Assembly (NCBI RefSeq): GCF_017873555.1
Contig: NZ_JAGGKE010000016.1
Coordinates: 1-50,652 of the forward strand
Source: Halorubrum trapanicum
Lineage (GTDB): Archaea; Halobacteriota; Halobacteria; Halobacteriales; Haloferacaceae
Direction of reading: 5' to 3'
Length of the DNA: 50,652 nt
The position numbers and the translations under genes are program-made. The notes beneath the pieces were generated by a model. That model worked only from the letters and a program-made list of their open reading frames with translations, did not search any database and was not told the DNA's origin. Below are positions 1-7,250 of the stretch, piece by piece; position 1 is the stretch's first letter, and every line of letters begins with the position of its first letter.

Positions 1-58
1 TTGTCGTGCACAGACTGGACTTCCTCATTCCTTCCGAAAGATGCCTCGATAAGCCGCC
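1..58 (-). ncRNA. rnpB: Possible 5' end of RNase P RNA, cut by the window edge
   Basis: On the minus strand, about 27 nt after a TATA-like box at 78-88, the sequence runs GCGGCGGCTTATCG and then contains AATGAGGAAGTCC. The GAGGAAGTCC string resembles the conserved CR-I segment that follows helix P2 in archaeal RNase P RNA. Only about 58 nt lie in the window, so the rest of the fold cannot be tested. No coding frame explains the segment. This is an identification from one short motif and could be another stable RNA or chance. Confidence 0.33.
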
Positions 59-77
59 GCTATCTCGCGGTTTCTCG

Positions 78-88
78 CTTAACTAAAG
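78..88 (-). promoter_or_regulatory. TATA-like box reading leftward off the window
   Basis: The minus strand reads CTTTAGTTAAG, a good haloarchaeal TATA box in GC-rich surroundings. Expected initiation is near position 57, at the start of the RNase P-like segment. Confidence 0.4.
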
Positions 89-248
89 ACAGATGTCACG
101 TCGGGGGAGGGGGACGCCCGCGTGGTCAAGGACAAAGACGAGCTTCGGACCCGCTGACGACCTCTGACTACCGCCGACACCGGCCGAGAGTCCGCGCAGT
201 TTCACCGCCTCCGAGAGCTTGATACCGGCGGGACGCGGCTCGGATCGC

Positions 249-734
249 ATGCATCCACGCGCGGCGGAGTTCGAGGAACGGACGCGAGAACGGTACGAGG
301 TCGACCTCGACGTGCTGGAGTTCGAGGCTGGCACGGAGACGGCGGCCGCCGCGGCCGACGCCGTCGGCTGCGAGACGGGCGCCATCGCGTCGACCATCGT
401 CGTGTCGCTTTCGGGCGGCGAGCGGGACGGAGCACTCGTCGCGGCGATCACGAGCGGCACGAACCGGTTGGCCCTCGACGCCGTCGCCGACCACTTCGGC
501 GCCGACGCCGCCGAGATGGGCGACCCGAGCCGCATCCGCGAGGTCGTCGGCTGGAGCATCGGCGGCGTCCCGCCGGTCTGTCACGATGACGCGCTCCCGA
601 CCGTCTTCGACCCGACGCTCGCCGAATACGACACCGTCTACGGGGCGGCGGGGACGCCGAGCGCGGTGTTCGCGGTCGAGCCGGAGACGCTCGCCGAACT
701 CGCGGACGCGACGGTCGTCGACCTCACCGAGTGA
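249..734 (+). CDS. YbaK/prolyl-tRNA deacylase-like protein
   Basis: This 161-residue protein matches the YbaK/ProX fold used in trans editing of mischarged tRNAs, with typical signatures: GTNRL near the middle, then GWSIGGVPPVCHD and a Phe-Asp-x-Thr-Leu segment. Family members hydrolyse misacylated tRNA in the cytoplasm. The ATG at 249 was chosen because homology begins at MHPRAAEFEER; an upstream in-frame start at 219 adds only unconserved residues. One oddity is the segment AIASTIVVSL, where the family usually has a Lys (FKTLV-type) that takes part in catalysis; here the place appears to be Ser. The substrate is therefore uncertain. Confidence 0.8.
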   Translation: MHPRAAEFEERTRERYEVDLDVLEFEAGTETAAAAADAVGCETGAIASTIVVSLSGGERDGALVAAITSGTNRLALDAVADHFGADAAEMGDPSRIREVVGWSIGGVPPVCHDDALPTVFDPTLAEYDTVYGAAGTPSAVFAVEPETLAELADATVVDLTE

Positions 735-799
735 CCCGCGGCGGCTCTCGCCGCGTCTCGGACGCCGAGTTGTTAAGCAAGGGCGCTCTCGTCGGCCGA

Positions 800-829
800 G
801 TTATTAATATAGTGTTGTGAAATAATAAC
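800..829. promoter_or_regulatory. AT-rich dyad at the zinc/manganese transporter promoter
   Basis: GTTATTA at 800-806 is mirrored by TAATAAC at 823-829, inside a strikingly AT-rich patch 30-60 nt before the znuA start. The left arm overlaps a TATA-like stretch (TTATTAATAT), so a bound regulator could block transcription. A metal-sensing DtxR/SirR- or Zur-like regulator is the natural guess from the operon it precedes, but no regulator gene is in the window. Confidence 0.45.
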
Positions 830-860
830 CTTTTTCTGTTAACCGGCGCTACAGATCGGT

Positions 861-1850
861 ATGACTCACTCACGGCGGTCGGTGCTGCGGCGCGGGGCCG
901 GAGTCGCGGCCGCGGGGACGGCGGCGTCGCTGGCGGGGTGTTCCGGCGCCGCAGACGGCGGTACCGGAGGGTTCGACTCCGGCTACGCCGCCTTCTTCAC
1001 CCTCAACGACTGGGCGAACGAGATCGCGGGCGAGCGCGCGAGCTTCGAGGACCCGGTCGACGTGGGGCAACTGGGCCACGGCTGGACGCCGGACGGGAAC
1101 CTCGCCGCGGACGTCGCCGCGACGGACGCGTTCGTCTACCTCGACAGCCCGGAGTTCTCGTGGGCGCAGGACCTCGCCGGAACGCTGGAGGCGGACTACG
1201 ACACGGTCGCGGTGATCGACGCGCTCGACGGGTTAGAAGACGAGCTGCTCGACTGGGACCACGCTCACGGCGAAGAGGGCGACGGCGACGACGGCGGCAG
1301 CGGGACCGAGCAGCGGTACGACCCCCACGTCTGGGTCGACCCGGTCCTCGCGGCCGAGATGGTCGACACCATCGCGGTCGGATTCGGCGAGGCAGACCCG
1401 GACAACGCGGACGCCTACGCCGCCAACGCGGAGGAGTACGCGGGGGAACTCGACGCGGTCGACGCCGCCTTCGAGTCGATCGCCGAGGGCGCCGCACGCG
1501 ACGTGGCCGTGCTGGCGGGCCACAACTCCTTCCAGTACCTGGAGGCGCGCTACGGGTTCCGGCTCCACTCGCCGACCGGCGTCTCGCCGCAGAACGAGCC
1601 GACGCAGTCGGCGATCGCCGACACCATCGACCTCGTCGACAGCGAGGGGATCGAGGTCGTGCTGTACGACCGCTTCCAGTCGCCGCGGCTCGCGGAGTCG
1701 ATCGTCGAGAACAGCGGCGCGACGGAGGCGGTCCCCGTCACGCCCGCCGGGGGGACGACCCGCGAGTGGAACGACGCCGGGTACGGCTACCTCGAACAGA
1801 TGACCGAGATCAACGTCCCCGCCTTCGAGCGGGCGTTCGGCGCGCAGTGA
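861..1850 (+). CDS. znuA: Zinc/manganese ABC transporter, substrate-binding lipoprotein
   Basis: A 329-residue cluster A-I (ZnuA/TroA-like) binding protein that captures divalent metal outside the membrane. The N terminus has a Tat signal with paired arginines (SRRSVLRRG) and a lipobox ending in LAGCSG, so it is probably exported folded and lipid-anchored. Candidate metal ligands are the His in LGHGWTP, the DPHVWVDP motif, the AGHNSF motif and a C-terminal acidic residue. A His/Asp-rich loop (around residues 134-150, DWDHAHGEEGDGD) is typical of zinc-binding members. It is the first gene of a three-gene importer; the ATP-binding gene follows 97 nt later. Zn versus Mn specificity cannot be told from sequence. 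Confidence 0.9.
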   Translation: MTHSRRSVLRRGAGVAAAGTAASLAGCSGAADGGTGGFDSGYAAFFTLNDWANEIAGERASFEDPVDVGQLGHGWTPDGNLAADVAATDAFVYLDSPEFSWAQDLAGTLEADYDTVAVIDALDGLEDELLDWDHAHGEEGDGDDGGSGTEQRYDPHVWVDPVLAAEMVDTIAVGFGEADPDNADAYAANAEEYAGELDAVDAAFESIAEGAARDVAVLAGHNSFQYLEARYGFRLHSPTGVSPQNEPTQSAIADTIDLVDSEGIEVVLYDRFQSPRLAESIVENSGATEAVPVTPAGGTTREWNDAGYGYLEQMTEINVPAFERAFGAQ

Positions 1851-1947
1851 GCCGCCCCTCCAGCGAACCACCGGCCCAACTGGCTGCGCGCGGCGATGAC
1901 GGACTAAAAGAGCTAAACGTGCGGCCGACCCACGTCGGGTACACGCA

Positions 1948-2688
1948 GTGAGCGCAATCGTCGACCTCGACGCCGTGACGTTCGCCTACGGCGACACCGT
2001 CGCCGTGAGAGACGTCTCCCTGACGGTCGAGGAGGGGGATTTCCTGGGACTCGTCGGGCCGAACGGCTCCGGGAAGACCACGCTGCTCCACCTCATGCTC
2101 GGCCTCCACGAGCCGGACGAGGGGGCCGTGGAGCTGTTCGGCCGCCCCGTCGACGAGTTCGACGACGGCGGCCGGATCGGCTACGTCTCCCAGAAGGCGA
2201 CGAGCCGGGGCGGCGCGATGCCGGTCACCGTCCGCGAGTGCGTCACGATGGGCCGGTTCGCACACGCCGGACGGGGACGGCTCTCCGCGGCCGACCGCGC
2301 CGCCGTCGCGGACGCCATCGAGACGGTCGGCATCGGCGACCTCGCCGACCGCCTCGTCTCGGAGCTGTCCGGCGGACAGAAGCAGCGGGCGTACATCGCG
2401 CGGGCCCTCGCGAGCGACGCGGACCTGCTCGCGCTCGACGAGCCGACCGTCGGCGTCGACGCGGAGTCCCGGGACGCCTTCTACGCGCTCCTCGACGAGC
2501 TCAACGACGAGGGGATCACGATCATCCTCATCGAACACGACATCGGCGTCGTCACGGACCGCGCGAACCGCATCGCCTGCGTCAACACCGAGCTGTATCA
2601 CCACGGGGACACCGAGTCGTTCGTCGAGAGCGACGCCCTCGCGGAGGCGTACGGCACGACCGGACAGGTCGTCCACCACCACCACTGA
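1948..2688 (+). CDS. znuC: Zinc/manganese ABC transporter, ATP-binding subunit
   Basis: A 246-residue ABC ATPase with Walker A GPNGSGKTT, signature LSGGQKQR, Walker B LLALDEP and a switch His in IEHD. It powers the importer formed with the neighbouring lipoprotein and permease. The start is GTG at 1948 (VSAIVDLDAVTF); no better ATG lies upstream. The C terminus ends in four histidines, which might bind metal. Its TGA stop overlaps the ATG of the permease gene (ATGA), so the two are probably translationally coupled. Confidence 0.92.
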   Translation: MSAIVDLDAVTFAYGDTVAVRDVSLTVEEGDFLGLVGPNGSGKTTLLHLMLGLHEPDEGAVELFGRPVDEFDDGGRIGYVSQKATSRGGAMPVTVRECVTMGRFAHAGRGRLSAADRAAVADAIETVGIGDLADRLVSELSGGQKQRAYIARALASDADLLALDEPTVGVDAESRDAFYALLDELNDEGITIILIEHDIGVVTDRANRIACVNTELYHHGDTESFVESDALAEAYGTTGQVVHHHH

Positions 2689-3764
2689 TGAGCGGAGAAT
2701 CGCAGACCGACGGCGACCGTGACCGCTCCCGTCCGGACCGCGCCGGCCGCGACCGCGGACTCCGCCGGACCGCGGAGCTCGTCGGAATCGGTCTCACCGC
2801 GGTCGTCGCGGCCGGAATGCTCGGGTTCGTGCTGCTATACTGGGCGCAGGACCTCCCGGTCGCGAGCGAGCTGTACGCCGCGTTCCGCTCGCTCGGGCGC
2901 GGGATGGACGCCGCGTTCGGGACGAACGTGTTCCGACACCCGATCATGTGGCAGTCGATGGCGGTCGGCGTGCTCGTCGGGGTCGTCGCCCCGCTCGTCG
3001 GCTCCTTCCTCGTCCACCGCGAGATGGCGCTGATCGGCGAGACGCTCGCGCACACCGCGTTCGCCGGCGTCGCGATCGGGATCCTCGTCACCTCCTCGAC
3101 CGGGTGGAACGGGTCGCTGCTGCTCGTCGCGCTCGTCGTCGGGATCCTCGGCGCGCTCGTGGTCCAGTGGCTCACCGACCGCACCGACGCCTACGGCGAC
3201 GTGCCTATCGCGATCATGCTCAGCGGAAGCTTCGCGGTCGGGACGCTGATCATCAGTTACGGCGACGGCCTGACCGGGGTGAACATCCAAGGCTACCTGT
3301 TCGGGAACCTCGCGGTCGTGACGCCGGAGGGGGCGCGGCTGATGGGCGCGCTCTCCCTTATCGTCGTCGCGGCCGTGGCGCTGACGTACAAACAGCTCCT
3401 CTTCATCACCTTCGACGAGCAGGCCGCGCGGGTCGCCCAGCTCAACGTCACCGGCTACAACACCCTGCTCGTGGTGTTGACGGCGGTCGTCGTCGTCGGC
3501 GCGATGCAGGTGCTCGGCGTCATCCTCGTCGCCGCGATGCTCGTCGTCCCGGTCGCGGCCGCCTCGCAAGTCGCCCGGAGCTTCCGCGAGACGATGTACC
3601 TCGCGGTGATATTCGGCCAGCTGTCGGTGCTCGGCGGCTTCGCCGTCTCGATCGGTCTCGGGCTTCCCTCCGGGGGGTCGATCGTCGTCACGGCCATCGC
3701 GGTGTACCTCGCGAGCATCGTCGGCTCCGGCTTCTCGGTGAAGGCGATATCGGCGCACGGCTGA
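2688..3764 (+). CDS. znuB: Zinc/manganese ABC transporter, permease
   Basis: A 358-residue ABC-3 family permease. After about 30 charged, likely cytoplasmic residues come eight or more hydrophobic segments, with family landmarks such as LVGSFLVHREMALIGETLAHTAFAG and the late segment VLGVILVAAMLVVPVAAA. It forms the membrane channel of the znuACB importer. The ATG overlaps the stop of the ATPase gene by 4 nt, which fixes the start. Confidence 0.92.
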   Translation: MSGESQTDGDRDRSRPDRAGRDRGLRRTAELVGIGLTAVVAAGMLGFVLLYWAQDLPVASELYAAFRSLGRGMDAAFGTNVFRHPIMWQSMAVGVLVGVVAPLVGSFLVHREMALIGETLAHTAFAGVAIGILVTSSTGWNGSLLLVALVVGILGALVVQWLTDRTDAYGDVPIAIMLSGSFAVGTLIISYGDGLTGVNIQGYLFGNLAVVTPEGARLMGALSLIVVAAVALTYKQLLFITFDEQAARVAQLNVTGYNTLLVVLTAVVVVGAMQVLGVILVAAMLVVPVAAASQVARSFRETMYLAVIFGQLSVLGGFAVSIGLGLPSGGSIVVTAIAVYLASIVGSGFSVKAISAHG

Positions 3765-3860
3765 AGGCGAGCGACTCCCCGCGACACTCGGAAGCGGCGA
3801 CCGCGCGCGGCTCCCGTCCGGTTTCCACAGACCCTTATGTCGCGACCGCGACCCACGCGT

Positions 3861-4145
3861 ATGGGAGAAACCGAGACCTACACGGTCGCCGGTCCCGACG
3901 GTGACGAAGAGTCGTTCGAACTGCCCGCCGGACTCGTCGACGTCCTCAGCGAGCAGGGCGAGCCGGCGACGGCGGTCGTCTCCGACGTGGTCGTCCAGGC
4001 GATGGCCCAGCAGGCGCACGTCATCGTCCACCACAGCGAGGGCGACGTGCCCGAGGACATCGCGGAGATGAACGAGACGGCCGCGGAGCTGTTCGAGGAG
4101 CGGTTCGGACAGCCGCTCGAAGAGGCGCTCGGCCACTCGCATTAA
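3861..4145 (+). CDS. Small conserved haloarchaeal protein, unknown function
   Basis: A 94-residue acidic protein (MGETETYTVAGPDG...) ending in His-Ser-His. It has no membrane segment and no metal motif beyond scattered histidines (HVIVHHSEGD). The ATG at 3861 is preferred over an in-frame upstream ATG at 3837, because the sequence before it is Arg-rich and unlike haloarchaeal protein. I recognise the general look of a haloarchaea-only family but assign no function. It sits 96 nt after the metal transporter and might belong to that unit. Confidence 0.75.
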   Translation: MGETETYTVAGPDGDEESFELPAGLVDVLSEQGEPATAVVSDVVVQAMAQQAHVIVHHSEGDVPEDIAEMNETAAELFEERFGQPLEEALGHSH

Positions 4146-4248
4146 GCGGGTTCGACGCGTCGCGGCACCCGAATGTGCCGCCGCGCGGCCACCCCGAACC
4201 AGTTCGGCTGACCGGCCGCTTAAGCCGGTCGAGACCCTATTCTCCGAC

Positions 4249-4692
4249 ATGTCTACCGACCCGGACGGCGCGGACGCTCCGGTGTTGATCTTCGACGGCG
4301 ACTGCCCGTACTGCTCGGTCGCGGCGGTCGCGCTCCGGCGGCTCGACGGGGTCGTCGCGGTCCCGTGGGAGGCCGACCCGGTCGGCCCGTTCCTCGACGC
4401 ACAGTTCGGCTCGCGCCCGTTCGCGATGGTGTTCGTCGACCCCGTCGAGCGCCGGGTGTACGCGGGCCGGTCGGCCGCCGAGGAGCTGGCCGAGCGCGCC
4501 GGGACGCCCGGGATCGTCGGCGGACTCGTCCGCGACAACTACGACCGCATCGCCGGCGCCGTCGGCGCGCTGTCGGGGCGCGACCGCGACCCGGCGGACT
4601 TCCACGACACTTACCCGCTCGACGACGAGGCGGGCGAGATGGTGACCTCGCTCCGGTCGGCCGCCGACGAGGCGCCGGCCGCGCTGTCGTGA
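4249..4692 (+). CDS. DCC family (DUF393) thiol-disulfide oxidoreductase-like protein
   Basis: A 147-residue protein with the DUF393 hallmark near its N terminus, LIFDGDCPYCSVAA, i.e. Asp-Gly-Asp-Cys-x-x-Cys. The family has a thioredoxin-like character and is predicted, mostly without biochemical proof, to act in thiol-disulfide exchange. The segment FAMVFVDPVERRVYAGRSAAEEL matches the second conserved block. No signal peptide is seen, so it is likely cytoplasmic. A TATA-like CTTAAGCC lies about 30 nt before the ATG, which supports a separate leaderless transcript. Confidence 0.85.
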   Translation: MSTDPDGADAPVLIFDGDCPYCSVAAVALRRLDGVVAVPWEADPVGPFLDAQFGSRPFAMVFVDPVERRVYAGRSAAEELAERAGTPGIVGGLVRDNYDRIAGAVGALSGRDRDPADFHDTYPLDDEAGEMVTSLRSAADEAPAALS

Positions 4693-4768
4693 GCGCGGCG
4701 GGGACTCCGGCGGTCGACGCTCGGGTGGTCGACACCGCGGCGGCCGACGCTCCGGCGGTGATCGCTCG

Positions 4769-5272
4769 ATGAGCGACGCCGGGGGCGGCAGCTACACGCT
4801 CGTCGTCGACCTCGAAGCGGACGCGACGCTGTCTGCGGGCGCGCTCGGCGAGTGTGACCTCCCGGCCGGCGCGTACGCCTACACGGGGAGCGCGCTCGGC
4901 GCCGGCGGCTTCTCCCGGGTCGACAGACACCGCCGGACGGCGCGCGGCGACCACGACGTCCGCCACTGGCACGTCGACTACCTGCTCGGCCACCCGGCGG
5001 CGCGGGTCGACCGCGTCGTGCGGAGCGTCGGCGTCGACGTCGAGTGCGCGGTCGCCGAGCGGCTGCCGGCCGGGCCGATAGCGGGGTTCGGTGCGTCGGA
5101 CTGCGGCTGTCCGAGTCACCTGACCGCCGGGGACCGGTACGAGACCGCCGAGTGCGACGACGACGCGCTCGACGCCCTCGCGGGGCGCGCGCTGGCGGCC
5201 CACGAGGCGGCGGTCGCGGCGACCGACGACACGGACGCGACCGTCGAGGTCGTCGCGGGCTCCGAGATGTAG
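4769..5272 (+). CDS. DUF123/GIY-YIG-like family protein
   Basis: A 167-residue protein that resembles DUF123 proteins, which are related to GIY-YIG nucleases. Features are GAYAYTGSALGAGGFSRVDRHRR (a YTGSA-type motif then Arg-rich strand), the HWHVDYLL block, and GFGASDCGCPSHL with paired cysteines. In some archaea this domain occurs beside or fused to endonuclease III, which hints at nucleic acid metabolism, but its activity is not established. The start ATG at 4769 is the first sensible one. Confidence 0.8.
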   Translation: MSDAGGGSYTLVVDLEADATLSAGALGECDLPAGAYAYTGSALGAGGFSRVDRHRRTARGDHDVRHWHVDYLLGHPAARVDRVVRSVGVDVECAVAERLPAGPIAGFGASDCGCPSHLTAGDRYETAECDDDALDALAGRALAAHEAAVAATDDTDATVEVVAGSEM

Positions 5273-5291
5273 GCTTCCGGGCCGCGTCGGA

Positions 5292-5774
5292 TCAGAGATC
5301 GTAGCGCTCGACGACCTGCCGGAGCTGTTCCTCTCGCCCGTCCAGGGCGTCGTCGCGGAGCGCCGCCTCGTCCTCGGTCGGACACTCCAGGTCGGGGACC
5401 GGCGTCGGGCGTCCCGCGTCGTCGAGCGCGACGAAGGTGAAGTAGGAGGTAGTCGTCCGGCGCGTCTCGTCCGTTCGGGGGTTCTCGGCGCGCACGTCGA
5501 CTTTCACGTCGACGCTCGTCCGGCCGGTGTTGAACACGTACCCCTCGATGATCGCGACCTCACCGGTCTCGATGGGCGCGATGAAGTCGACGTGGTCCAT
5601 CGAGGCGGTGACCACCTGTCGGTTCGAGAATCGCATGCCGGCGATGGCCCCGCAGATGTCCATCCAGTGTAACACGGCGCCCCCGAGCGCGCGACCGAGG
5701 TTGTTCGTGTCGTTCGGCAGCAGCATCTCCGTCATCTCGGTGTGCGATGAGGCGAGCGTGGCCGTCTCGTCCAT
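5292..5774 (-). CDS. Acyl-CoA thioesterase (hotdog fold)
   Basis: A 160-residue single-hotdog thioesterase of the YciA/BACH type, which cleaves acyl-CoA to free acid and CoA. The diagnostic segments are LLPNDTNNLGRALGGAVLHWMD, where the Asn-x-x-Gly...Gly-Gly motif and following Asp form the active-site region, and SMDHVDFIAPIETGEV. A small domain such as this normally works as a trimer of dimers. It is convergent with the DUF123 gene (20 nt between stops). The physiological acyl chain cannot be told. Confidence 0.9.
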   Translation of the reverse strand: MDETATLASSHTEMTEMLLPNDTNNLGRALGGAVLHWMDICGAIAGMRFSNRQVVTASMDHVDFIAPIETGEVAIIEGYVFNTGRTSVDVKVDVRAENPRTDETRRTTTSYFTFVALDDAGRPTPVPDLECPTEDEAALRDDALDGREEQLRQVVERYDL

Positions 5775-5837
5775 GCCAGTCGTGGGAGGGCGGGCGACTT
5801 GAACGACCGGCTTCGGAACGCAGGCCCGGGCGGCGAT

Positions 5838-6296
5838 TCAGCGCTCCTCGGAGGGGTCGCCGTCGCCGCCGAACTGGACCGAATCCGGCGGGCGGCCCGC
5901 CTCGTCTATCACCTCGTCGGTCACGACGACCGGACAGTCGACGCGCACGGCGAGCGCGAGCGCGTCGGAGGGGCGTGCGTCGAAGACGAACCGCTCGGGT
6001 TCGCCGTCGTCGTAGCGCTCGGCGTCGACCTTCGCGTAGAAGGTGCCGTCGTGGAGGTCGTCGACGCGGACGCGGTCGATGGCGCCGCCGAACTCGGTGA
6101 GGATGTCGACGAGGAGGTCGTGAGTGAGCGGTCGGTCGAACGGTTCGCCCTCCAGCGCCATCCCGATCGACTGAGCCTGGTCGCCACTGACGAAGATCGG
6201 GACGTACTCGCCGCGCGCGGACAGGATCACCGCCGGGACGTCGCCGCTCGGCGCCGACCCCGCCCCGACCCCGACGACCTCGGCTTCGTGTTCCAT
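5838..6296 (-). CDS. Bifunctional nuclease family protein (DUF151)
   Basis: A 152-residue BFN/DUF151 domain protein. The core blocks are VILSARGEYVPIFVSGDQAQSI, RPLTHDLLVDIL and FDARPSDALALAVRVDCPVVVTDEV, the last being the most conserved part of the family. Plant members were reported to have RNase and DNase activity; archaeal members are uncharacterised. The ATG at 6296 (MEHEAEV) is preferred to an in-frame codon 39 nt upstream, because the extra residues are Pro-rich noise. The C terminus is a short acidic tail. Confidence 0.87.
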   Translation of the reverse strand: MEHEAEVVGVGAGSAPSGDVPAVILSARGEYVPIFVSGDQAQSIGMALEGEPFDRPLTHDLLVDILTEFGGAIDRVRVDDLHDGTFYAKVDAERYDDGEPERFVFDARPSDALALAVRVDCPVVVTDEVIDEAGRPPDSVQFGGDGDPSEER

Positions 6297-6407
6297 ACCC
6301 GAACGTGGTGGCGGCGGCTTGAATAGCTGTCCCACGCGCGAGCCGGATTCGAAGTTCGGCCTCCCGGTCCGGGGCGCGGCCTACCGGTTCGACGCCCGAT
6401 CGCGGCT

Positions 6408-7121
6408 CTACCGGCTCGACGCCCGATACCAGTACGCCCACGCGAGCGTGAACACGAGCGCGGCGCCGACGAAGAAGACGACCCCCGGCTCGACGAGCGA
6501 GACGGCGTACTCCCTGAGCGGGTCGCCGACGAGTTCGATCGCGCCGTCGGCGCTCTCGGCGGCGGTGTTCTGGTCGGGGACGCTCTCGATGGTGGGACCG
6601 TCGGCCGCGGCCCCATCGGCGCCGTCGGCCGCGTCGGTTGTGGCAGTCCCCGCGTCGCCGCCGACCGAGGGACCGCCGAGCGATCCGACCGCGAGGAGGC
6701 GCTGGGCCGCGACCGCGGCGAGACCGATTATCCCGTAGCCGCCGAGCAGGCGCATGAGCGCGGTCTTGATCCCGGTCGACTCCTCGGAGCCGCCCGCGAA
6801 CAGCACGAGCGGTTCGTCCGCGGCGGCGTACACGTCCATCTCGCGGCCCTTCTCGGAGTAGGCGGTGTCGACGACGTCGACGAGGTCGGCCTCGTCGAGC
6901 CGCGAGAGGTGGTACTGGACGTTCTGAAGGGAGGTATCGACCTCTTTGGCGAGTTCGGACTTGGTCGCCGGACGGTCGTGGAGCGTCGAGAGGATCGCCC
7001 GGGCGGTCTCGGAGCCGAGGGCCGCGATGAGGTCGTCCGCCTCGTCGTCGTCGACGCCGACGACGCGCGGCTCGCGCTCTTCGGGGGGCGTATCCGGCAG
7101 GGAGGGCAACAGCCGGGACAT
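6408..7121 (-). CDS. Winged-helix (ArsR-like) protein with C-terminal membrane segments
   Basis: A 237-residue protein. Residues about 30-100 form a winged helix (ALGSETARAILSTLHDRPATKSELAKEVDTSLQNVQYHLSRLDEADLV), typical of haloarchaeal ArsR-like regulators. It is followed by a hydrophobic segment (GYGIIGLAAVAAQRLLAVGSL), an Ala/Asp/Gly-rich linker and a final transmembrane helix (VVFFVGAALVFTLAWAYWY). It may thus be a membrane-tethered regulator that senses something at the envelope. The ATG at 7121 was chosen since homology begins shortly after; a longer frame upstream is Arg/Pro-rich. It is divergent from the TraB-family gene, with 129 nt between the starts. Confidence 0.82.
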   Translation of the reverse strand: MSRLLPSLPDTPPEEREPRVVGVDDDEADDLIAALGSETARAILSTLHDRPATKSELAKEVDTSLQNVQYHLSRLDEADLVDVVDTAYSEKGREMDVYAAADEPLVLFAGGSEESTGIKTALMRLLGGYGIIGLAAVAAQRLLAVGSLGGPSVGGDAGTATTDAADGADGAAADGPTIESVPDQNTAAESADGAIELVGDPLREYAVSLVEPGVVFFVGAALVFTLAWAYWYRASSR

Positions 7122-7250
7122 GCGAAGGAGTGAGACCCGTGAGAATACAAATTTGTTGGATCGTCGGGGACGGGGCGGCGCGTCGGCGGCGGCAACGTCG
7201 AGTTCCGACACCGACTCACAAACCCTAAACGCGGTGACCGAGTACGACGG

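Noticed and set aside
1-222. A 73-codon plus-strand frame at the left edge
   Set aside because: Arg/Ser-rich, no conserved look, and it runs through a TATA box and the RNase P-like segment.
2835-4538. A 567-codon minus-strand frame across znuB and following genes
   Set aside because: It runs antisense through three well-supported genes and has no recognisable domain; long antisense frames are expected at this GC content.
4689-4772. A 27-codon GTG frame bridging the DCC-family and DUF123 genes with overlaps at both ends
   Set aside because: The sequence is low-complexity (repeated GTCGAC/GACGCTC pieces) and needs a GTG; the overlaps arise automatically from TCGTGA and ATGAGC. It does show how easily such bridges occur, which lowers confidence in the ilvC-leuC one.
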